Shown here one piece after another: positions 50,441-58,489 of a stretch of 64,000 bases of DNA. Position 1 is the first letter of the stretch. Every line of letters starts with the position of its first letter. Source of the DNA: Leptothoe spongobia TAU-MAC 1115 (lineage in GTDB: Bacteria; Cyanobacteriota; Cyanobacteriia; Phormidesmidales; Phormidesmidaceae); the NCBI RefSeq assembly GCF_018739885.1, contig NZ_JADOES010000004.1:173581-237580 (forward strand), read 5' to 3'. The notes under the pieces are model-generated. The model was not told the origin of the DNA and did not search any database. It saw only the letters and a program-made list of their open reading frames with translations. The translations under genes were made by a program, and so were the position numbers.

Positions 50441-51850
50441 ATGTCAGAACTATTTCCATTTGAATACTCTGGGGAGTCACCCACTCAACCCCCGAAAAAA
50501 TCATTCATTTCAATCCGTTGGATTTTACCCTTGTTTGTTGTTGCCCCTGTTATTGCCGGCATCGCTCTAACGGGTTGGTTCGCTTATATCAGTGGTCGAC
50601 AAGCCGTTGAAGACACCGTTAATCAAATCAGTACAGAAGTTGCAAAAAATATTCAGACGGAAGTTGTCAGCTATCTTGAAGTGTCCATTGTGACCTCGAA
50701 AATGTTAGTGGCCGAAGTCAATAGTGATGTCCTTAATATTCAGGATATGGCCACACTCACCAACTATCTTAAGGAAACCCGAGAAACCTTCCAAACGACA
50801 CGAGCAAGTCAGAATATTGCAAATCTTTTTTATGCTAATGAAGCCGGTAAGCACGCTACCAGTCAGTCAGACTCCACCAACTTTGATCGACGGAAGCGTC
50901 CCTGGTATGAAGCAGCCGAGAAAGCTCAAAAAGCAACCTGGGCAGAAGTTTATAACGACCAAAAAACCTCTGATTTAGTCTTGACCCGTGCAACTCCTAT
51001 TCAAAATCAAGCCGGAAATTTGGAAGGTGTTTTTGGAATTGATATCAAGTTAGACTCCCTTAGTGATTTTCTTCAAAATTTAGAGGTTGGCAAAACGGGC
51101 CAGGCATTTATTTTAGAAATGATAGATTCTCAGCAGTCCACTGGGGAACTCATCGCCACACCTACAGATGAGGATTTGTTTAAGGAACAGGCGGGAATGA
51201 ATGCTAGCATTCAAGCTAAAGATAGTGAAAATGAGCTGGTACAAAAAACAGCGAAACATATTCTAGATGTTAACAATAATCTTCTATTTCCAAATTGTGA
51301 TCTAAGTAAACTTTCTAATGAGGCAACCATCAATCAAAAAAATGACAATTGTGAATTCAAGATTGATGGAAAAAGATATCGATTTCGGGTCAATTACCTT
51401 GGAGATCAGGATATTAAAATTAAATGGCTGATTGTGGTCACCATTCCTCAGCAGGATTATATGGGATCCATCAATAGCATTGTCCAAAAGGCACTATTAA
51501 TTGGGATTGGGATTACCATTCTTGCGTCACTACTGGCCTTAATTGGTGCAATGTATATTATTCGTCCCATTGAAAAGCTAAACCAGGCTGCCGATGATAT
51601 TAAACAACATCAGTTTGAACCTCAAACCCTGGCGGATGTAAGAAATCGTCCAGATGAGTTTAGTATTCTTGCGGATGTATTTGACGACATGGCCACGGTA
51701 GTAGTAAGTCGGGAACAAAGTTTGTCGGACCAGGTCAAGCAGCTGGAGACTGAGAAGCTACAGTATGGTGGTAAAGGCGGCGACCGTTATGCGTTGGACG
51801 TCGCCTTGCGCCAAGCAAAGCAGGCCCGTCGTCAATATCGTCAGCGTTAA
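50441..51850 (+). CDS. Cache-HAMP membrane sensor without output domain
   Basis: 469 residues. Membrane helix 1 is at about 29-50 (LPLFVVAPVIAGIALTGWFA). An extracytoplasmic dCache-type region spans about 60-345, with RRKRPWYEAAEKAQKATWAE, VYNDQKTSDLVLTRATPI and GVFGIDIKLDSLSDFLQNLE as hallmarks. Helix 2 is at about 348-370 (ALLIGIGITILASLLALIGA). A HAMP-like linker follows (IRPIEKLNQAADDIKQHQF) and a short coiled, basic tail (QLETEKLQYGGKGGDRYALD) ends the protein. There is no histidine kinase, methyl-accepting or cyclase domain. It is in the baseplate operon, so it may sense ligands and act on the eCIS by direct contact. Confidence 0.85.
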   Translation: MSELFPFEYSGESPTQPPKKSFISIRWILPLFVVAPVIAGIALTGWFAYISGRQAVEDTVNQISTEVAKNIQTEVVSYLEVSIVTSKMLVAEVNSDVLNIQDMATLTNYLKETRETFQTTRASQNIANLFYANEAGKHATSQSDSTNFDRRKRPWYEAAEKAQKATWAEVYNDQKTSDLVLTRATPIQNQAGNLEGVFGIDIKLDSLSDFLQNLEVGKTGQAFILEMIDSQQSTGELIATPTDEDLFKEQAGMNASIQAKDSENELVQKTAKHILDVNNNLLFPNCDLSKLSNEATINQKNDNCEFKIDGKRYRFRVNYLGDQDIKIKWLIVVTIPQQDYMGSINSIVQKALLIGIGITILASLLALIGAMYIIRPIEKLNQAADDIKQHQFEPQTLADVRNRPDEFSILADVFDDMATVVVSREQSLSDQVKQLETEKLQYGGKGGDRYALDVALRQAKQARRQYRQR

Positions 51851-51863
51851 AAGGAGAGAGTCT

Positions 51864-53612
51864 ATGCTGCGTAGATCTACGATGAGTATGGCTGTGAGCC
51901 GTAACATAGTCCGTAGTATAGTTAGTTGTGCCATGCCGGTAGCGGTTTTCCTGGTGTTGCCATCATCGATGGCTTGGGCACAAACATCCCCTTTAGAAGA
52001 TGCAATTGAAGATTTTGAATATTGGCAGAATCTGTGCCAGCTCCACATTAGTGCGGCAGAGGATAAGACGGCCGCAGACGAAAAAGAAGCAGACTATGGA
52101 AAAGCGCTGATGGCCTGTGAGCAGGCCATTGCCCTGGAGCCGGAAGATGCGGGTATCTGGGTGCAGCACAGCCGTATTTTACTGAATACAAAGCAATATC
52201 CGGATGCGATCGCATCGGCCAATCGAGCCTTACTATTTGATGCGGAGCATTCCTTAGCCATGACCTACCAGTGTATGGCCTATAGCGCCCTCACCCAAAC
52301 CGAAGCGGCCCTGGATCGCTGTAATGAGGCTCTACGGGTGAACGGCAACTGGGGAGACAACAATCCCACCTTAGCCTGGTTATATCGTGGCATTATTCTG
52401 GCCCAGGAAAACCAATATGATCAGGCGCTGGTGGCCTATGAACGCACCCTATTGTTGGAGCCCGATTACGCCTTTGCCCTAGCCCGCAAATGTGAAGCCC
52501 ATGTAGCATTGCAACAGGCGTCTCTGGCAATTCAAACCTGCAATGCAGCGTTGGCAGGCAATGACCAATGGGGAGAGGCCAGTCCAGCAATGGTATGGAT
52601 GGCACTGGGGCGAACCCACACCCAGTTGGGCCTATATGATGATGCGATTTTTGCCTATGATCAGGCTCTGAGTCTGGATCCAATGAGTGCCGTCACCTGG
52701 GCAGCTCAAGGGCAGGTGTTTGAATACCTAAGACATAACGAAGAAGCGTTAATTTCTTATAACCGGGCGGTAGCCATTAAGGCAGATTTTGCTGACGCTT
52801 TATTAGGCCAATGCAAGACTTTAAATCGGTTAGCAGTGGATGCAAAGCCAGATAAAACAGGAGAAATCTATGGAAAGTCTCTAGCTGCCTGTGATGCGGC
52901 ATTGGCCGGGGATGGTGATTGGGGAGAGAATACTCCGGCGAATGCATGGCATGAGCGCAGCATTGCTTTGACGGGAACGGGTAAATATGAAGAAGCTCTG
53001 GCATCGATTAATCGGGCTGTGGGAATAGAACCGCGCTATGCGGAGGCTTACAATCAGCGGAGTATTGTTTATTGGTATTTGCGGGACTACAACCGGGCGT
53101 TAGAGGCGAATGCTCATGCGTTGGCATTGGATGAGTCCTATGGCCATGGTTGGTTTACCCGTGGGTTAATTTTCCGGGCTCAGAGGCAATATCCTCAGGC
53201 GTTGGAGGCTTATAATCGGGGGTTGGGGTTGAATCCTTGGAATGAGTGGGCCTGGACGAACCGTAGTTTGGTTTTGTGGGAGCTGGAAGAGTATGAGGAT
53301 GCCCTCATATCGGCGGAAGAAGCGATCACAATTAATCCGTCGTCGGTTCAGGCTTGGTATAACAGGGGGGCGGCTCAGTCGGCGTTGGGGGCTTATGGGA
53401 GTGCCGTTGAAAGTTACGATCGAGTGCTAGAGCTAGATGAGAAATATGGGGCGGCGTTGACGGGGCGCGGCGTGGCGCGGTTTCATTTGGGTGAGGATGA
53501 GGATGCGATGATGGATCTCCAGATGGCGTTAGCGTTGAATCCAGAGGATGAATTGGCGAAGGAGACTTTGGAGGCGTTAAGTTCAGATGGGCAAGGGGAA
53601 GGTGATAGGTGA
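51864..53612 (+). CDS. Secreted or membrane-anchored TPR protein
   Basis: 582 residues from the ATG at 51864, which is preceded by AAAGGAGAGAG. A signal peptide (CAMPVAVFLVLPSSMAWAQT) targets it to the periplasm or lumen. The rest is tetratricopeptide repeats. Examples are GKALMACEQAIALEPEDAGI, YPQALEAYNRGLGLNPWNEW and YEDALISAEEAITINPSSVQ. Several units have an insert GDWGE/NGNWGDNNP. TPR proteins are scaffolds; this one closes the baseplate operon and could organise the machine on the lumenal or periplasmic side. A longer frame overlapping the upstream gene by about 85 bases is not favoured. Confidence 0.85.
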   Translation: MLRRSTMSMAVSRNIVRSIVSCAMPVAVFLVLPSSMAWAQTSPLEDAIEDFEYWQNLCQLHISAAEDKTAADEKEADYGKALMACEQAIALEPEDAGIWVQHSRILLNTKQYPDAIASANRALLFDAEHSLAMTYQCMAYSALTQTEAALDRCNEALRVNGNWGDNNPTLAWLYRGIILAQENQYDQALVAYERTLLLEPDYAFALARKCEAHVALQQASLAIQTCNAALAGNDQWGEASPAMVWMALGRTHTQLGLYDDAIFAYDQALSLDPMSAVTWAAQGQVFEYLRHNEEALISYNRAVAIKADFADALLGQCKTLNRLAVDAKPDKTGEIYGKSLAACDAALAGDGDWGENTPANAWHERSIALTGTGKYEEALASINRAVGIEPRYAEAYNQRSIVYWYLRDYNRALEANAHALALDESYGHGWFTRGLIFRAQRQYPQALEAYNRGLGLNPWNEWAWTNRSLVLWELEEYEDALISAEEAITINPSSVQAWYNRGAAQSALGAYGSAVESYDRVLELDEKYGAALTGRGVARFHLGEDEDAMMDLQMALALNPEDELAKETLEALSSDGQGEGDR

Positions 53613-53838
53613 AATAGAATAGGGATCGAGTACTGAATAGTTTATGCGACTTAATTGGGCTAATAGCCACAGAGCAAAGCTTTTGCCTATAACTTGCACC
53701 CCTTAATAAATCCTCGATCCTAGGTGAAAATTTTGGGAAAAGGGTATTACAGATTGGTGACGGTGAAAATTTACACAGATATTATGTCAAAGGAGGGGAG
53801 AACCTGAAGTCTATGCCGGATGAGATGGAGGAAAGGGG
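53613..53838 (+). other. Spacer between the baseplate operon and cargo module 3
   Basis: About 226 bases with no gene. The sequence shared with the other cargo modules begins only at 53839. Confidence 0.4.
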
Positions 53839-53993
53839 GGTGCACATATACCGCTGAATCGGGGATATATGTGCACCTTTTGAGTAATGACACAGTGGAA
53901 ATAAACGGAATAGGGACGGTTACTGGCAATGTTATAGGCAATTGAAGAAAACCTATAACATTAAATAAAGAAAAATATAAAAAGGCTTGAGTT
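53839..53993 (+). repeat. Cargo-module leader 3 (39-bp and 29-bp hairpins)
   Basis: 39-bp palindrome (53839-53877; arms GGTGCACATATA and TATATGTGCACC), then TTTTGAGTAATGACACAGTG and AAATAAACGGAATAG. A 29-bp hairpin follows (53931-53959; arms GTTATAGG and CCTATAAC), and a purine-rich ribosome-binding stretch (AAAAAGGCTTGAG) ends in TTATG. The arrangement is the same as in modules 1 and 2. Confidence 0.88.
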
Positions 53994-54962
53994 ATGCATG
54001 CACAAATCAAAGAATCAAAAGAGACTAAAAGTAGAGCGGTGGCTAATTTTTTAGCTCAAAAGAAAAGTAATCTAATCCAGAAGGTCGGTTTTGAGGATAG
54101 CCGATCGAAGGCTATTGCTAAGAAAAAACTACAAGAGACTATAAGTAATAGTTTGCATACCAAAAAAGCGGTCAAGTTGAAAAACTCTGTTCATCAATCA
54201 AATAAGTCTGTTGCACAAAAACAACACAAACATGGATTATATGAAATCAAAAACGATGGCACCAATCTACGAGAAGAGAACAGTCCTTATAATATTATAA
54301 AAAAACTTAATGAAAAAACGAAAGTTGAAGTGCTTGACAAGGGAGATCGTGAATCATATTTCAAAGCAGGATGGGTAAAGAATCAACACTCCTGGTCTAA
54401 GGTAGAAGGTAATAAGGGGTGGATACAAGATGGCAAATTAAGACAAATCTATGATTCTATATTATTCAATCCTTTTGAGCATCTTGAGCAGCAAAAGGAA
54501 CCAAAAACTGGGAAAAAATGGCAAAATAATAATGGAGAGGCTATTTGGATAGAGAATAATAACGCATACGACAGGCAGGGGAAATGTATAGGCTCTGTGC
54601 AATCCAATATTAAAGATGACACACTTTTTATCGGTGGCATCAATAGTGATGTCTCAGGGGTTGGTTCTATTTTAATATTATCTGTTCTGGAAAAACATAA
54701 ACATGTAAAAAATGCGGGAGCATCATCAATGGTTGGTTCTTTTGGTTACTGGAAAATGTTGGGACTAAATATAGATGAACGTTTGCTGTTAAAAAACACA
54801 AAAGAAATGAGTAGAGAAGACATACAAAAGGAGAATGATAACCTAAAGCTTAAGTATGGGTTGAAAGGAATCATAGGCAAAACGGAGGCCATAGACCGTT
54901 CAACTTTTGAACAAAATGTAAGAAAACATATCCAAAAACATAATTGGCTCCTAGAGAAATAG
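53994..54962 (+). CDS. Probable eCIS cargo/effector protein 3 (SH3b and GNAT-like)
   Basis: 322 residues. Residues 1-50 are the shared tag (MHAQIKESKETKSRAVANFL, AQKKSNLIQKVGFEDSRSKA). Residues about 85-145 look like a bacterial SH3 domain (LNEKTKVEVLDKGDRESYF, SWSKVEGNKGWIQDGKL). The C-terminal about 170 residues resemble a GNAT acetyltransferase. DDTLFIGGINSDVSGVGSIL is the beta4-helix pair with the acetyl-CoA loop (SGVGS), followed by HVKNAGASSMVGSFGYWKML and GL as the family's FYxxLGF-like ending. A cell-wall- or surface-docking SH3b plus an acetyltransferase toxin is a plausible reading. The gene is the first of two in module 3. Confidence 0.7.
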   Translation: MHAQIKESKETKSRAVANFLAQKKSNLIQKVGFEDSRSKAIAKKKLQETISNSLHTKKAVKLKNSVHQSNKSVAQKQHKHGLYEIKNDGTNLREENSPYNIIKKLNEKTKVEVLDKGDRESYFKAGWVKNQHSWSKVEGNKGWIQDGKLRQIYDSILFNPFEHLEQQKEPKTGKKWQNNNGEAIWIENNNAYDRQGKCIGSVQSNIKDDTLFIGGINSDVSGVGSILILSVLEKHKHVKNAGASSMVGSFGYWKMLGLNIDERLLLKNTKEMSREDIQKENDNLKLKYGLKGIIGKTEAIDRSTFEQNVRKHIQKHNWLLEK

Positions 54963-55068
54963 AGATTGCTTTGACAGTCCCAAGATTTTCATATCTTAAT
55001 AAAGAAGCACTTTGCTTATATATTAAAGCTTCGATAGATTTTTTGCTTCTCATTGAGTATTAATATAG

Positions 55069-55144
55069 CCTATAACAAAAACTAAAAGCCATTGCAAACG
55101 TCTTTTAGCCCAATTATTATAGGCAATCGATGAAAGTCTATAAC
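55069..55144 (+). repeat. Cargo-module terminal repeat T3 fused to a 29-bp leader hairpin
   Basis: Terminal repeat T3 (55069-55119; CCTATAAC, CTAAAAGCC, CTTTTAG, CCCAATTATTA) runs straight into the 29-bp hairpin of the next gene (55116-55144; ATTATAGG and TCTATAAC). So two cargo genes are joined through one repeat that is at once the end of one cassette and the beginning of the next. The outer arms CCTATAA and TTATAGG are complementary. Confidence 0.82.
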
Positions 55145-55176
55145 ATCCACTAAGAACAATTAAAAAAGTTTGAGAG

Positions 55177-56451
55177 ATGTATGAACAAATAGAAAGACCA
55201 AAGGATAATCAAAGCCAATCAGTTGCGAATGATATTTCTCAAAAGCTGAGCTGTGTTGAGTCTATTTTTCAATTTGTCGACAACAGGCCAGAGAATGTTG
55301 CGCAAAGAGTTATAAAAAAAGTTGCTAAGAATGGTGGCCGAAAATCAGGGCAGTTAGTTTCTCAGGTTCCAAAAATTCAGAATTCTAGTGCCGATGTGGT
55401 TCAGACGGATTCTGAATCAGCCATACTACAGCGGGTACAATCATTTGGTAATTTCCTTACTGCAAATGAACAATCAGAAGACCGCGTGAGTAATAGTTAT
55501 TATAAACGGTATTTAAAAAATGTTTTAAAGCCGCTAGCTGATAAAGGCGCAGGCATAAAGGCAGAGGTTTTCTATAAGGGAAAAGATACCTATGATGATA
55601 TCTTGGCAGCTGTAGCGGAGATAGGCAGTAAATATCAAACGCTATTTGAGTTTGCCTTAGATAATGAGGGGGTAAACCATTCTGTTGCCAATTTACAACA
55701 GAGACTGTTGCCAATAATGGCAGACCTTACCACAATAGAGTCATTTGTTATTCCACAGCAAGCGATAGATGAAGCTTATGAGCAAGCCGCTTTTAAGGGT
55801 TCATATAGTGATTTTGTTGCATGGGTGGCAGTGACTAAGGATGAAGAGGCTTACTCGGGGTTGGGCAATGCAATAGCCGTAATGACTGAGCTGGAAAAGA
55901 ATTTTCCAATGCTCTTTGAGTGGATAAAACCCGATATCATGTGTACCAGAGATAAGCGTTTTTTTATTAAAGAGGATGTTTATGGTGATAGAGTTGCAGC
56001 GGCGACCAGCCTACGAAAGGTTATTACAGAACACCAATTACAAAAAACTGCTGGACCAGAAAAAACCGCAATGGTATTGGGTGGCCAGAATGTGGCAATT
56101 GTAAAAGGTATGCCATTGCAGGAAGTTGATGATATGGAGGTTGAGGAGAAGTTTGCAAGCGATGACGTAGTTATGCTTTCCGAGGTGGGTTTTTTAATTG
56201 TGACCACCGGTGTGGGTGATGCGGCTCCTGTGAATATTAGAAAGTTAGTGGACGTTGATAAACACGCTTTTATCGATACGGGCGGTAATTATGCTCATAC
56301 CTCGGCAGAGGGTGCTCCTTCGGTTGATGAACAAACACAAACTAATTATGAATCATTTTTAGACACTCTTCCTGAACAAACCCGCTCGCAGTTTAAGCCA
56401 TGGGCTGACTTAGAACGACCGCTAGCCCGTCCTGCGGCGATTTTACGATAA
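55177..56451 (+). CDS. Probable eCIS cargo/effector protein 4 (kinase-like C-terminus)
   Basis: 424 residues. The tag is present but diverged (MYEQIERPKDNQSQSVANDI, SQKLS, FQFVDNRPENVAQRV). The middle (about residues 85-260) is helical. The C-terminal about 160 residues resemble the C-terminus of the cargo at 8554: FFIKEDVYGDRVAAATSLRK, GPEKTAMVLGGQNVAIVKG, EVGFLIVTTGVGDAAPVNIR and HAFIDTGGNY. The order Lys-containing strand, GD...N loop and DxGG recalls PI3K/HipA-like kinase active sites, but this is inference. It lacks its own 39-bp hairpin and follows cargo 3 in an apparent two-gene array. Confidence 0.7.
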   Translation: MYEQIERPKDNQSQSVANDISQKLSCVESIFQFVDNRPENVAQRVIKKVAKNGGRKSGQLVSQVPKIQNSSADVVQTDSESAILQRVQSFGNFLTANEQSEDRVSNSYYKRYLKNVLKPLADKGAGIKAEVFYKGKDTYDDILAAVAEIGSKYQTLFEFALDNEGVNHSVANLQQRLLPIMADLTTIESFVIPQQAIDEAYEQAAFKGSYSDFVAWVAVTKDEEAYSGLGNAIAVMTELEKNFPMLFEWIKPDIMCTRDKRFFIKEDVYGDRVAAATSLRKVITEHQLQKTAGPEKTAMVLGGQNVAIVKGMPLQEVDDMEVEEKFASDDVVMLSEVGFLIVTTGVGDAAPVNIRKLVDVDKHAFIDTGGNYAHTSAEGAPSVDEQTQTNYESFLDTLPEQTRSQFKPWADLERPLARPAAILR

Positions 56452-56473
56452 TGAACTAGATCTATTTTAAAAC

Positions 56474-56520
56474 CGATAACAAAACCTAAAAGGCTCAATC
56501 GGCGTTTCAGGGAGTTAGAC
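56474..56520 (+). repeat. Cargo-module terminal repeat T4 (diverged)
   Basis: Only the left part (GATAACAAAACCTAAAAG) matches T1-T3. The right part (GGCTCAATCGGCGTTTCAGG, then GAGTTAGAC) is different. The last seven bases GTTAGAC fit the integron GTTRRRY consensus, although the left arm does not fit RYYYAAC well. It may be the outer end of the array. Confidence 0.6.
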
Positions 56521-56713
56521 GAGCAAGGTGCTCAATAGACTATTCAGCAAGGCTTTCCCCCTTTTTCTAGCATTATGCACAAATTCAAAGAACCCCAAAT
56601 AGATCGGTAATTTCTCTTGCGAGATACCTCAATGGGGTCTCAACCATGACCGTAGCAATGACTAGAAACCTTCCATCGTATTGACATGGACTTCACAGAA
56701 GCCATCCCCATCG

Positions 56714-58054
56714 TCATCTCGGGCATATTCTCCGGCACTGTGGCAAACACTCTTGTGAGAATAGCCCCAATCCGGGTAGGATGCGATGCATCGCACCAGT
56801 TTCAGTAGCTGAAGCCAAAGCATCATAAACACCAGGAATCTCCACCGTATCAACCATTCGCTTTCCCTCCATTCTAAACACCTGCTCCTGCCCAGATTGC
56901 AAACGCCCATTCCCCTCCGGCAACAACACACAAGCCGTAATCACCGCCGCACTGCCCAACAACACCGGCCAAAACAACAACTTCGGATGAACATTGTCAT
57001 CTTTATGAATCCAATACATAATTCGATTGTTACCATCATCCGGCAATGCAAACAAATAAGAATTAACCGAGACCCCCAACAATGCCAGATACATTAACGG
57101 ATAAAAATACTCAACATAAACAATACTAGACCCCGCAAACTGCTCGCGGATCTGCACCTGCGATAACAGCACCACAAAAAACAGACCAGAACAAACACCT
57201 ATCACTCCACTAGTGTTCATGCCGAACCTTGATTCTTTTGCAGGATCGTTAGTAATCATTATTAACGTCGCAAATGTCAGACAGGCAACAATAGCAAGCG
57301 GCAAAATATAAATAACAAGAGAATTTAAGAAACGTCGCTTGAGCACAATATTAAAATAAAGTTCCGGATAGTCATTCTGCATTCCTTCTTCAAAGATGCC
57401 AAAATTAGAATTATATTTGTACTCTTTATAATCAAAGTAAGTCTCTTCTATATCCCAATGACCTAGAACAATATTTTCATCATAGCCAAATGCTTTGCCA
57501 GCTTCGGTAGACTCATATCCGTCGAAATCAGGTAGAAAAAACTTACCCTGACCAAATTCACTGCTCCATAGTCGGATCCAGGCTATCTTGTGATCAAATG
57601 GATACTTTGAATAATCAAATTTTTGCTTCAATGTCGTTTCAAAATACCAACCAACAACTTCTTTATCGCCTTTGACTTTTCTATATGCAAATTTAGGTTC
57701 AATATTACTGCCACTTTCAACGGCTTCAGGCAGAACAAAGCCAACCGGAATATCGTTCGAGTCTTTATATTTTTCGGTATAGGCTTTGTCATAGATTTGC
57801 CAAATATAGCCTGTGAAATTTACCTCTGACGAATTTTTAAACTTAAGTGATTGAATAAAAACTCCTGTGGGTATTTTCTCTGTTAATAGGTTTGAGAAAT
57901 TTTCAGACAAATACTCGTCAACGTCTGCCTTTCCCATCAATTGCTGCTTATTCGGTCTATAGGTTCGGGTGGTATAAACCCACATACCTCCAATTAAAAT
58001 CAAAAATAGAAGAGAAATAGAATTAGAAATTCCCCACCACTTTTTTCCATTCAT
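56714..58054 (-). CDS. Pentameric ligand-gated channel-like membrane protein
   Basis: 446 residues. The first helix is at about 10-26. The extracytoplasmic domain (about 40-240) ends with FDYSKYPFDHKIAWIRLWSS, which resembles the loop (YPFDxQ) of prokaryotic pentameric ligand-gated ion channels. Four hydrophobic segments then follow: LNSLVIYILPLAIVACLTFA (about 242-262), SGVIGVCSGLFFVVLLSQVQ, IVYVEYFYPLMYLALLGVSV and LLFWPVLLGSAAVITACVLL. The M1 region with LKRRF and the Pro in LPLAIV suits the fold. The 50-residue C-terminal tail (GKRMVDTVEIPGVYDALASA) is outside the usual size. It is convergent with cargo module 3. No ligand can be proposed. Confidence 0.6.
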   Translation of the reverse strand: MNGKKWWGISNSISLLFLILIGGMWVYTTRTYRPNKQQLMGKADVDEYLSENFSNLLTEKIPTGVFIQSLKFKNSSEVNFTGYIWQIYDKAYTEKYKDSNDIPVGFVLPEAVESGSNIEPKFAYRKVKGDKEVVGWYFETTLKQKFDYSKYPFDHKIAWIRLWSSEFGQGKFFLPDFDGYESTEAGKAFGYDENIVLGHWDIEETYFDYKEYKYNSNFGIFEEGMQNDYPELYFNIVLKRRFLNSLVIYILPLAIVACLTFATLIMITNDPAKESRFGMNTSGVIGVCSGLFFVVLLSQVQIREQFAGSSIVYVEYFYPLMYLALLGVSVNSYLFALPDDGNNRIMYWIHKDDNVHPKLLFWPVLLGSAAVITACVLLPEGNGRLQSGQEQVFRMEGKRMVDTVEIPGVYDALASATETGAMHRILPGLGLFSQECLPQCRRICPR

Positions 58055-58489
58055 AGTAGTTGTCCTAGATTAATCAATTATTTAGAGACATCAACATAAC
58101 GCGAGCCATCTTCCCAAAAGTAAGGCATATGCTTCAGAAACTATGCCCATCCTAGATTCTTGAAAATGTCCCAATTAGATTTTTTCAGCTTAAGTTGACA
58201 TCCTTATTTAGCATCCTAATACTACAAATTTCTCACACAATATCTGCTAGCATTGTCGCCGTCAGAAACATTATGTAATAAAAAACTCAGGTAGTATTAT
58301 CTAGGACTGATACATATAGCCTTTCTGCTACATTATGATATGTCGTGATATTAAGTAACCTTGATATTAAGTAACTAAGCTATATCAGCCCCAATTTTCC
58401 AGTAAATTGGTAAGCCATCGGCAGATAAATATCCCATAGGAAACCGCTGAGATTTGGATCACCAACTGTTATTTGCTGAGGATGGCTAA
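58055..58489. other. Divergent promoter region, 435 bases
   Basis: No gene is seen. AT-rich DNA with several TATAAT-like hexamers lies between the channel-like gene (minus) and the pseudokinase gene (plus). Confidence 0.4.
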
